NCBI GenBank assembly: GCA_029721435.1
Contig: CM056573.1
Coordinates: forward strand, 99,439,447-99,503,446
Source of the DNA: Gymnothorax reevesii
Lineage: Eukaryota; Chordata; Actinopteri; Anguilliformes; Muraenidae
Direction of reading: 5' to 3'
Length of the DNA stretch: 64,000 nt
Position numbers and translations under genes: made by a program. The notes beneath the pieces are model-generated. The model searched no databases and was not told where the DNA came from. It saw nothing but the letters and a program-made list of their open reading frames with translations. Below are positions 34,883-43,540 of this stretch, in pieces. Positions within the stretch are counted from its first letter, which is position 1. Each line of letters starts with the position of its first letter.

Positions 34883-37800
34883 TCAAACACGGGATAAGCA
34901 ATCAGCAATTACATTGTCTGTACCCTTCACATGCTTAATTTCCAAGTCAAATTCCTGTAAAATCAAACTCCAATTCAACAATCTCCGATTTTTGTTTTTC
35001 ATTTTACTCAAAAACATTAACGGATTATGGTCAGTGTATACAATCATTGGCTTTTGTCCCGTACAAACATAAACCTCAAAGTGTTGTAAAGAAAGGACCA
35101 GAGCCAACAGTTCCTTCTCTATTGTGGAATAGTTCCTTTGGTGGCGATTGAACTTCCTGGAGAAGTATGCCACGGGATGCTCAATGTCATCAGAGTCACT
35201 TCTCTGTAGGAGCACAGATCCACAAGCTTGGTCGCTAGCATCGACCGCGATGGAAAACGGTTTGTTGAAGTCAGGAGATTTGAGCACGGGGAAGTGACAC
35301 AGCAGAGACTTCAGGCGATCGAAGGCTCTCTGGCATGCATCATCCCAAGTGAACTTTACGCCTTCCTTCAGTTGGTTAGTTAGACTGAGAGCAATCTCAG
35401 CAAAGTTCTTGCAGAACTTGCGGTAGTACCCGAACATTCCAAGGAAGCGGCGCAAAGCTTTTTTGTTGTGAGGAACTGGAAAGTCCATGATGGCTTGGAC
35501 TTTAGCATTTATGGGTGCCACCTTACCCTGGCCTATGACGTAGCCAAGATAGGTGACAGTAGCACAACCAAAGTCACTCTTGCTCAGGTTAACAGTCAGG
35601 TTAGCCTGGGTCAGGCGCTGGAACAACATCTCTACATCTTTTAGATGTTCTTCCCAGGAGTCACTCCATGTGATCAGGTCATCGATGTACGCACCCATGT
35701 GTGGCAATCTGGCGATTGTAGACTGTATCATCCTTTGGAACGTGGCTGGGGCATTTTTCATGCCAAAGGGTAGGACTTCATACTGGTACAATCCAGATGG
35801 TGTGGCAAAAGCAGAGATGCTCTTGGCCCTCTCAGTTAAAGGCACACACCAATAACCCTTCAATAAATCAATCTTGGTCAGAAACTTTGCTTGCCCTACT
35901 CTGTCAATACAATCATCAATCCTAGGTATTGGAAACACATCAGTTCTAGTTACAGCATTGACTTTGCGATAATCTGTACAGAATCTAGTACTTCCATCAG
36001 GTTTTGGAACTTGCACACAGGGTGAACTCCAATCTGAGTTGGAGGGTCTGATAATACCATGTTCTAACATGTACTCAACCTCTTTCTCAGCAATCTTTCT
36101 CTTTTCAGGATTCATCCGGTACGGATGCTGTTTAATTGGTTTGGCATCACCAACATCTACATCATGAGAGGCTATAGAAACTCTCTTTGGAACATCAGGA
36201 AACAGATCCTCATATTTCTTGATCAACCCCTCAAACTGATCTCTCTGTGAGGGTTTTAAGTGCAGAAGTTTTACATCAAGATTTCGCAACACTTCAGAAT
36301 TTGACAATTTAAATGAAAGAACTTCAGCTTTAATTCTAGGTTCATCATCTTGAAACTCCCCCTCATCTTCACAAATCTCGGCCATAGGAGAATCTGAAGT
36401 GACAGCTGCAACCCTAGCATTTCTGTCATGATAAGGCTTCAGCATGTTAATGTGACACAATTGTTTTGGTTTTCTCCTATCTGGAGTCTTCACAATGTAA
36501 TTGAGATCATTGAGTTTTGTCAGAATTTCATAAGGACCATGAAATCTTGCCTGCAATTGATTGGACTGCAAGGGAAACAACACAAGGACCTTATCTCCTG
36601 GTTTAAACTCACGGCTTCTAGCCTTATGATTATACCAATTTTTCATTTTTCCCTGACTTGATTTCAAGTTCTCTTTGGCTAAGTCACATGCTGCACGCAA
36701 TCTGTCCTTGAACTTGCTAACATAATCTAACATACTGATGTGCGGCTTTTCCTTTTGCCATTGTTCACTCAACAATAGCAAAGGTCCTCTCAGTTCATGG
36801 TCAAACACTAGCTCAAATGGACTGAATCCAGTAGACTCCTGCTCTGCTTCTCTAGCTGCAAACAGCAGCAAATGAACACCTTCATCCCAGTCTTTCTCAT
36901 GGTCATAACAATAAGTCCTCATCATTGTCTTGAGAGTGGAATGAAACCGCTCTAAGGCACCCTGACTTTCTGGATGATAGGCACTAGAAAGAATCTGCTT
37001 TGCACCTAGTTCATACACAACCTGCTGAAACAATCCGGAAGTGAAATTGCTACCTTGGTCTGACTGTATTTCCCTGGGAAGGCCAAACAACGTGAAGAAC
37101 TTTATCAAAGACTTTGAGATTGCAGTTGCCTTGATGTTACATAGAGGTATGGCTTCAGGGAATCTGGTAGATGCACACATGATTGTCAGCAAGTACTGAT
37201 TTCCAGATCTAGTCTTGGGTAATGGACCAACACAGTCAACAATGACCTTAGAGAACGGCTCCCCAAATGCTGGGATAGGCTGCAATGGAGCTACAGGTGG
37301 GTCTAACTGGTGTTTTCCAACTACCTGACAAGTGTGACAGGTTTTACAAAAGTTGGAAACATCTTTCCGAAGCCCAGGCCAAAGGAAGTGTTTCATGATC
37401 TTATCAACAGTCTTGTTAACACCAAGATGACCTCCTAAAGGTAAACTATGAGCCATTGTTAAGATCTCATTCCTGTAGACCTTCGGAACAACAATTTGCC
37501 TGACCACTGCCCAATCTGCATTGGCAGGGATATCAGGAGGGTGCCACTTCCGCATCAACACACCATCCTTGAGATAATACTCAACTGGAACTGCGTCTAT
37601 TTCTTTATCAGGAAGGGCTCTCCTCTTTAGTACACAAATTTCAGGATCATTAGTTTGCTCCTCAATCAACCGCTTTCTGGAAAGAGACAAGTCTCCAGAC
37701 ACATCAGAATCACCAGACCCATCCGGCTGGCTGAATAGAGAACTGATAAAAGTATCTGATAAGTCCTCAAACGGAGAAACCATAGTAGGCCAATCAGAGT

Positions 37801-39694
37801 CATGAGGCGAACCACCTGAGTCCAGACTATTCAATGTGCTGGACGGCACCACAACATCTTCTTCTTTAGCCTTCTTGGCCATAGCACGAGTCACTGTGCA
37901 AGAAGGATACAGAGATGGGTCCTCATCCCCATCTTCAGTGCTCGGCTGTGAAGTAAGATGTACAGGGGGAACTACTTTGCCCCCAGCCAGGTCATTGCCT
38001 AGCAACAGAGAAACACCCTTTATAGGTAGACTTGACATAAGTCCCACCTTTACCTGTCCTGTAACTAAATCTGACTTCAAGAATATAGAGCGCAGGGGTA
38101 CAGATACAGTCCTCCCTTCAATACCTTGAACAAGTATGAAATCCCCTGAAGCGGTCTCATCACGTAACTCCAAGGAGTCCATCAACAAAAGTGACTGAGA
38201 AGCTCCGGTATCCCTTAGGATATATATGGGGACAGGAGTAGTATGCTCATTTAGAGCCACAAATCCCTCTGACACAAATGGAAGAAATTCCTCCCTCACA
38301 AAGTCAGCTGCATTAGGCTTTTTAGCCCCACAAGAAGCAGGCAATTTAGCAGATCGGTTATCTACTACAGGGGTTTCTAACCTTGTTTTCACAAAGGCAT
38401 TTGGTTTGGTATCCTTTTCTTTTTCTTTCTTAGCTTTTAGGAACCAACAGTTAGTTGTAACATGACCAGATTTCTTGCAATAACTGCAAACTAGACCACT
38501 TTTGTCACTGTCAGCTTTCACACTTTGATCACACCTGTTACTGGATTTCTGAGCACCATCACCAGATTTGTCTTTGGGTGAGGAATCTTGGATATCACCG
38601 TAACCCTTTTTCTGAAATTGGGACCATTTATTGTTACTGCTAGACTGAAATTTGGACTTATGAGTGAGAACATATTCATCTGCAAATTTGGCAGCTGATT
38701 GCAAATTCAGTGCTTGCTTCTCATTAAGGTAGGTCTTAACATCATCTTTAACACAGTTCTTGAATTCTTCAACTAACACCATCTCTTTTAGTGAGTTGAA
38801 ATCATCCTTGACCTCCATAGAAGTACACCAGCGCTCAAAGCAAACCTGCTTTTCATTAGCAAATTCAACATAAGTCTGATTTTCAGATTTCTTCAGACCT
38901 CTGAATTTCTGTCGGTAAGCCTCTGGAACCAACTCATAAGCTCTCAAAATAACCTTTTTGACAACCTCATAATCAGAGGAATCATCTGCAGACAAAGCCG
39001 AATAGGCTTGTTGAGCTTTACCCTTGAGGACAGTTTGCAACATCAGAGGCCAGTGTTCCTTTGGCCACTGGCAACTCTTTGCTACCTTTTCAAAACACTG
39101 GAAATAGTTGTCAACATCCTTTTCCGAAAATGGAGGCACCAGTTTTACCTCCTGACTGGCACAAAATTTATCTTTAGTTTCAATTTTAATTTTTAGTTGC
39201 TCCATTTGGAGTCTTTCTTCTCTATCGAATTTCTCTAATTCAAAATCTCTCTGTCTCTGTCTCTCTCTTTCTGCTCTTTCCTCTTTCTCTCTCTCAAATT
39301 CTCTTTGTTTTTCTTTTTCTTCCCTCTCAATTTTCTCTTCTCTTGCTAATTTTTCTAACTCAAACTGCCTTTGTTTTTCTTTTTCTTCCCTTTCTTTCTC
39401 TCTTTCTTCCCTCTCAAATTCTCTTTGTTTTTCTTTTTCCTCCCTTTCAATCTCTAGCATTTTTAATTTAAGTTCCATTTCTATATTTGGATTTTCCACT
39501 GGAAACTGTTCCAGATCTCCTGGTGCAAACACATTTTCATCAATGTAATATTCAACTATCTCTCTAGCCAGTCTTGCTTTTCGCATGGCTGGTTTTACCT
39601 CTGTCAGCTCCAACTGTCTGCAAATTTCTAGCAGTTCTGTCTTTTTAAAAGACTTCAAAACCCCTACGGTTGGTGATGCCAAGAAATCATCCAT
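34883..39694 (-). CDS. Gag-Pol polyprotein of Gmr1-like element A, 1603 residues
   Basis: The first ATG (39694, MDDFLASPTVG) opens one uninterrupted frame ending at 34883. Domains in order: a short N-terminal helical segment (1-55); a highly charged E/R/K coiled-coil (about 80-170); a SCAN-like capsid region (about 190-345); one CCHC zinc knuckle (C403-x2-C406-x4-H411-x4-C416); an aspartic protease with DTGAS at 495; an integrase with an HHCC finger (H756, H769, C786, C789), catalytic D820, D879 and E915 (35 residues between the last two), and a GPY module near 1053; a reverse transcriptase with YIDD at 1336-1339; and RNase H at the C-terminus. The order INT before RT is inverted relative to ordinary Gypsy elements. 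No stop or frameshift separates gag from pol. All catalytic residues I can see are present, so the protein may be functional. No envelope gene follows. Confidence 0.95.
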   Translation of the reverse strand: MDDFLASPTVGVLKSFKKTELLEICRQLELTEVKPAMRKARLAREIVEYYIDENVFAPGDLEQFPVENPNIEMELKLKMLEIEREEKEKQREFEREEREKEREEKEKQRQFELEKLAREEKIEREEKEKQREFEREKEERAERERQRQRDFELEKFDREERLQMEQLKIKIETKDKFCASQEVKLVPPFSEKDVDNYFQCFEKVAKSCQWPKEHWPLMLQTVLKGKAQQAYSALSADDSSDYEVVKKVILRAYELVPEAYRQKFRGLKKSENQTYVEFANEKQVCFERWCTSMEVKDDFNSLKEMVLVEEFKNCVKDDVKTYLNEKQALNLQSAAKFADEYVLTHKSKFQSSSNNKWSQFQKKGYGDIQDSSPKDKSGDGAQKSSNRCDQSVKADSDKSGLVCSYCKKSGHVTTNCWFLKAKKEKEKDTKPNAFVKTRLETPVVDNRSAKLPASCGAKKPNAADFVREEFLPFVSEGFVALNEHTTPVPIYILRDTGASQSLLLMDSLELRDETASGDFILVQGIEGRTVSVPLRSIFLKSDLVTGQVKVGLMSSLPIKGVSLLLGNDLAGGKVVPPVHLTSQPSTEDGDEDPSLYPSCTVTRAMAKKAKEEDVVVPSSTLNSLDSGGSPHDSDWPTMVSPFEDLSDTFISSLFSQPDGSGDSDVSGDLSLSRKRLIEEQTNDPEICVLKRRALPDKEIDAVPVEYYLKDGVLMRKWHPPDIPANADWAVVRQIVVPKVYRNEILTMAHSLPLGGHLGVNKTVDKIMKHFLWPGLRKDVSNFCKTCHTCQVVGKHQLDPPVAPLQPIPAFGEPFSKVIVDCVGPLPKTRSGNQYLLTIMCASTRFPEAIPLCNIKATAISKSLIKFFTLFGLPREIQSDQGSNFTSGLFQQVVYELGAKQILSSAYHPESQGALERFHSTLKTMMRTYCYDHEKDWDEGVHLLLFAAREAEQESTGFSPFELVFDHELRGPLLLLSEQWQKEKPHISMLDYVSKFKDRLRAACDLAKENLKSSQGKMKNWYNHKARSREFKPGDKVLVLFPLQSNQLQARFHGPYEILTKLNDLNYIVKTPDRRKPKQLCHINMLKPYHDRNARVAAVTSDSPMAEICEDEGEFQDDEPRIKAEVLSFKLSNSEVLRNLDVKLLHLKPSQRDQFEGLIKKYEDLFPDVPKRVSIASHDVDVGDAKPIKQHPYRMNPEKRKIAEKEVEYMLEHGIIRPSNSDWSSPCVQVPKPDGSTRFCTDYRKVNAVTRTDVFPIPRIDDCIDRVGQAKFLTKIDLLKGYWCVPLTERAKSISAFATPSGLYQYEVLPFGMKNAPATFQRMIQSTIARLPHMGAYIDDLITWSDSWEEHLKDVEMLFQRLTQANLTVNLSKSDFGCATVTYLGYVIGQGKVAPINAKVQAIMDFPVPHNKKALRRFLGMFGYYRKFCKNFAEIALSLTNQLKEGVKFTWDDACQRAFDRLKSLLCHFPVLKSPDFNKPFSIAVDASDQACGSVLLQRSDSDDIEHPVAYFSRKFNRHQRNYSTIEKELLALVLSLQHFEVYVCTGQKPMIVYTDHNPLMFLSKMKNKNRRLLNWSLILQEFDLEIKHVKGTDNVIADCLSRV

Positions 39695-39787
39695 TGCTGT
39701 TGTCAATATATATCTAGGAAAATTCACAAAAACAATTTCACAATTTGAAATGTTAGATTTTCAATAAATTACTCACACAACGATCTC

Positions 39788-39804
39788 TCCCGGACGAGCC
39801 CCCA
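39788..39804 (-). other. Primer-binding site of element A, tRNA-Pro type
   Basis: Three bases inside the 5' LTR the minus strand reads TGGGGGCTCGTCCGGGA. This is the sequence complementary to the 3' end of tRNA-Pro that is used as primer site by murine leukaemia-type viruses. The match supports a tRNA-Pro primer for this element. Confidence 0.85.
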
Positions 39805-39807
39805 ATT

Positions 39808-40313
39808 TGTTTTGGCCCCAATTTGTAATTAGATTTACAACGCAACAGCAACAGCAAGGGATGACAGACACAGTTTTAACAACTAAAACACATTTAATTT
39901 TTAAAACAAAGACAATAACGACTAAGCAACTAACAACTAAGACCAAGATTGATAAGTAAAAAAAAAGAAATATTTACAGTCCCTTTTTGGTGGGGTGGCT
40001 TGGTGATGTCCTGGATGAAGAAAATGCTGTAACAAAGGCAAAAATCCACAAAAGAAACTTCACAGGTCTTGAACAGAAAATGACAGGTCTGGTCACATGT
40101 ATCCTTCTTCTTGCAATTTCTCCTCCCACTTTACTGTCTCAATTCTCCCCTTTATATACTCTTTTGCAGACCCCACCCACATTTAGACCTCTTTTTTTTA
40201 ATTTTCGGGGACTTGCCCCAGACATGTCCAGGATATGTCTGAACATAACTCCAGTCTGAGCTCAATAAAAGAAAGGTAAATTCTGCCATCTAGTGGCCTC
40301 TATTCACATCACA
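39808..40313 (-). repeat. 5' LTR of Gmr1-like element A
   Basis: This 506-bp partner of 34239-34745 is the promoter LTR. On the minus strand a TATATAAA at 40158-40151 lies about 155 bases from the LTR's upstream end, and is the probable TATA box. The inner end reads TGTTTTGG where the other LTR has TGTTATGG. Confidence 0.93.
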
Positions 40314-40317
40314 TATG

Positions 40318-40870
40318 CAACATCTATTCTAGGGGAGGCCTTGTGTATTTCAGCAGGACAATGCAAAACCACGTACTGCAGCTATTACAACAGCATGGCT
40401 TCGTAGTAGAAGAGTCCGTGTGCTGAACTGGCCTGCCTGCAGTCCTGATCTTTCACTGATTGAGAACATTTGTCGCACAATTAAAGGAAAAGCCCGTCAA
40501 AGGAGACCCAAAACTTTCCAGCAGCTGGAGGCCTGTACTAAACAAGAGTGGGATCAAATTCCAATGGCTAAACTCAAGAAATTTGTCTCCTCAATGCCCT
40601 GACGCCTCCACTCGTTGTTAAAAAGAATAAGAGATGCTACAACACCATAGTAAACAGGCCCCTCTCCCAACTTTTTTGAGACCTGCAGCAGCCATCAAAT
40701 TTGAAATGAGCTCATTTTGTGGATAAAATTGTAAAATTTGTAAGTTTCAACATTTGCTATGTTATCTCCGTTCTATTGTGAATAAAACACTGGCTGGTGT
40801 GATTTGAAAGTCATTGCGTTTTGATTTTATTCACAATTTACACTTTATCCTAACTATTTCAGAATAGCAA
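40318..40870 (+). pseudogene. Tc1-like transposase, C-terminal half of copy B
   Basis: After the LTR retrotransposon the Tc1 frame resumes. FQQDNAKPR near 40350 carries the second catalytic D. NWPACSPDLSLIENI at 40423-40470 carries the E. The stop (TGA at 40600-40602) comes earlier than in copy A. The last 200 bases are the right inverted repeat. Confidence 0.75.
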
Positions 40871-40872
40871 TA

Positions 40873-41465
40873 CCGAAAAGACCAATATAGGATGCTGGCC
40901 TGAAAAAGCCACTGCATCCTGCAGCTTTAATAGGTCAACACGATATTATGAGCAACAATAGAAACACAAGTTAATACATGACTGACAGGCAAGTAAGAAC
41001 TTCTGTAATTATTATAACAATCTTATTTATAATTAGCACATGCACATTTCTGCAAATTTATTCAATTATTTCTTTGTTTTGCATTTAGTTTGACAGGCCA
41101 GCTGTACAAGTACAAGAACTAACTTGCATTTCTTTTGTTGTTCAGTATATATGAGACTACCTATCCAGAGTCGCCTCTCCTGTGGTGAAGATGTTGATAT
41201 TCAGAGGGAAATTTTCAAAAAACAAGCCCAAAGCAATATATTCAGAATAGAAAAACCCAAAACAGCTTGTACAGCAAAAATATTTCCAGAGATATAACAC
41301 ATAAAACCACTAATTTTACAGCATTGATTTTTTTTTTGGAACAATTGGGTAATACTTGCAATAATGTAATACATGCAATTATTTGGACTCAATCTTTGGC
41401 TTTATAAGCTATTTTACAATTAACTGAAGTTTCTGAGAGTCTCACTTGCCCAATAATGAAGCAAC
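40873..41465. other. Spacer between two Tc1-like elements
   Basis: The sequence is AT-rich with no recognised feature. Confidence 0.4.
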
Positions 41466-42059
41466 TACAAACCCCAATTCCAATGAAGTTGGGGCATTGT
41501 GTTAAATGTGAATAAAAACAGAATTTAATGATTTGCAAATCCTTTTTGTCCAATATTCAATTACAAAGACAAGATATTTAATGTTCAAACTGATAAACTT
41601 TATTGTTTTTTTTTTTGGAAATATTCACTCATTTTGAATTTGATGCATGCAACATACCCCGGAAAAGCAGGAACAGAGGCAACAAAAGACAGAGAGTGGA
41701 GGAATGCTCAAAAAAACACTTGTTTGGAACATTCCACAGGCGAACAGGTTAATTTGAAACAGGTGAGTATGGTATAAAAGTAGCATCCCTGGAAGGTTCA
41801 GTCATTCACAAGCAAGGATGTAGCGAGGATCACTTCTTTGTGAACAACTGCGTTCGCAGTCCAACAGTTTAAGAACAATGTTTCTCAATGTGCAGTCGCT
41901 AGGAATTTAGGGATTCTATCATCAACAGTCCATAATACCATCAAAAGATTCAGAGAATCCAGAGAATTCTCTACACATATGCACCAAGGCCAAAGCATTG
42001 AATGCCCGTGACCGTCGATCCCTCAGACGGCACTGCATTAAAAATAGTGGCAAAGCCAC

Positions 42060-42336
42060 TGAGCCCGCTTGGCTAAACATGGCCGAAATGGAACACCTCC
42101 TATGGCCAAAGTATTGATCCGATTCGGCTGAAAATTGAACTTGGTCTAAACCTTATGACCATATATACACATTTGAAATATGAAAAGGATCGATCACGAA
42201 CTGAAGGCGCAATAGCGCAGACAAGCCTAAAGTTTACGTACGCATGCACACATGCACGGACGCAGGAACGACAGACCACCACTAAAGACCCCGAGCACAG
42301 AATAAGCCCCTTTGGGCCTTTTGGCCAAGAGGGCTC
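42060..42336. mobile_element. MITE with TGAGCCC(G/T)CTTGGC inverted ends
   Basis: The left end TGAGCCCGCTTGGCTAAA pairs with the reverse complement of the right end (TGAGCCCTCTTGGCCAAAA). The flanking octamers AAAGCCAC (42052-42059) and AAACCGAC (42337-42344) match at six of eight positions, so an old 8-bp duplication is possible but unproven. About 15 bases to the left of it are also foreign to the Tc1 sequence. There is no coding capacity. Confidence 0.55.
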
Positions 42337-42842
42337 AAAACCGACATCATTCTGTAAAAGATATTATGTGGGCTCAGGTACACTTAGGGCAACCATTGTC
42401 AGTTAACACAGTTTGTTGCTCCATCTACAAGTGCAAGTTAAAACTCTGCCATGCAAAGTGAAAGCCATACATCAGCAACACCCAGAAACGCCGCCAGCTA
42501 CTCTGGGCCCAGGCTCATCTGATATGGACTGACGCAAAGTAGAAAAGTGTGCTGTGGTCTGATGAGTCCACATTTTAAATTGTTTTTTGAAATTATGGAC
42601 GTCGTCTCCTTTGCGGTAACGAGGAAAAGGACCATCCAGATTGTTATCAGCGCTAAGTTCAATAGCCAGCATCTGTGATGGTATGGAGATGTGTTAGTGC
42701 CCATGGCATAGGTAACTTGCACATCAGTGAAGGCACCATTGATGCCGGAAGGTACATACAGGTTTTGGAGCAACATATGCTGCCATCAATGCGACATGTT
42801 TTTCAGGGATGTCCCTGCTTATTTCAGTAAGACAATGCCGAG

Positions 42843-43039
42843 CAGGGTTGGGTTCAATTACATTTATCAATTAAAATTACAGTAACTGTAATCAATTACT
42901 TTCGGAATTTAATTGTAATTGATTTTCTTATCGAAAAGTAATTGTAATTGTCATTGAACATTCTGTCCAGAAAGTAACTGTGCTTGTTATTACAATTACA
43001 ATCAATTGTAATTGAAAAAAGTAATTGAACCCAACCCTG
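42843..43039. mobile_element. hAT-type MITE, 197 bp, strongly palindromic
   Basis: The ends CAGGGTTGGGTTCAATTAC and GTAATTGAACCCAACCCTG are perfect inverted repeats. The 8-bp flanks ATGCCGAG (42835-42842) and ATGCCAAG (43040-43047) match at seven of eight, as expected for a hAT target duplication. The interior is rich in TAATTGTAATTG in both orientations. It lies immediately after the second catalytic block of the Tc1 copy C transposase. Confidence 0.85.
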
Positions 43040-43540
43040 ATGCCAAGCCACATTCTGCACGTGTTACAACAGCGTGGCTTCGTAGCAAAAGAGTGTGGGT
43101 AATAGATTGGCCTGCCTGTAGTCTTGGCCTGTCTTCCATTGAAAATGTGTGGTGCATTGTGAAATGCAAAATACAACAACAGAGACCCCGGACTGCTGAC
43201 CAAGTGAAGTCATACATCAAGCAAGAATGGGAAAGAATTCCACCTACAAAGCTTCTACAATTAGTGTCCTCAGTTCCCAAACGCTTATTGAGTGTTGTTA
43301 AAAGGAAAGGTGATGTAACACAGTGGTAAACATGCCCTGTCCCAGCTTTTTTGGGATGTGTTGCAGGCATCAAGTTCAAAATGAGTGAATATTTAAAAAA
43401 ACAATAAAGTTTATCACTTTGAACATTAAATATATAGTCTTTGTAGCGTACTCAGTTGAATATAGGTCGAAAAGCATGTGCAAATCATTGTATTCTGTTT
43501 TTATTCACGTTTTTCACAAATTCCCAAAATTTCAGACAGT

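Larger units (their letters stand above)
34239..40313 (-). mobile_element. Gmr1-like Ty3/Gypsy LTR retrotransposon A, 6075 bp
   Basis: The element is complete: LTRs at 34239-34745 and 39808-40313, both beginning TGTT and ending CATCACA, with a TATG target duplication (34235-34238 and 40314-40317). On the minus strand the order is 5' LTR, a primer-binding site matching tRNA-Pro, one long gag-pol frame, a purine-rich tract and 3' LTR. By eye the LTRs differ at only about five positions, so the insertion is recent. The integrase lies before the reverse transcriptase, which is the hallmark of Gmr1-type Gypsy elements first described from cod. It interrupts the Tc1-like copy B and lies about 2 kb upstream of the CRIM1-like start codon. 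Confidence 0.94.
33242..40870 (+). mobile_element. Tc1-like transposon copy B, split by a Gmr1-like LTR element
   Basis: The left end CAACCCCCATTCCGAAATAG lies next to TA at 33240-33241. The right end is a degraded inverted counterpart reaching about 40870, before TA at 40871-40872. The two halves, 33242-34238 and 40314-40870, match the family of 13123-14703. Between them sits a complete LTR retrotransposon with a TATG duplication. Without the insert the element would be about 1.55 kb. Confidence 0.85.
41896..43329 (+). pseudogene. Tc1-like transposase of copy C, broken by two insertions
   Basis: N-terminal fragments around 41910-42040 match the helix-turn-helix and the following arginine-rich part of Tc1 transposases. 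The second catalytic block (QDNA) near 42828-42840 is interrupted directly after it by a MITE. The C-terminal block at 43072-43329 (TTAWLRSKRVWVIDWPAC, then SIENVWCIVK with the catalytic E) is in one frame to the TAA at 43327-43329. There are additional frameshifts; the gene is not functional. Confidence 0.72.
41468..43540 (+). mobile_element. Tc1-like transposon copy C (related family) with two MITEs inside
   Basis: The left end CAAACCCCAATTCCAATGAA is preceded by TA at 41466-41467. The right subterminal region near 43440-43530 is its degraded inverted counterpart, and the exact right end (about 43540) is uncertain. The transposase is in plus orientation and heavily decayed. Two insertions (42060-42336 and 42843-43039) have split it. 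Confidence 0.75.

Noticed and set aside
39695..39727. Upstream extension of the element A Gag-Pol frame
   Set aside because: The extension begins at a GTG and differs between elements A and B, while both share the first ATG at MDDFLASPTVG.
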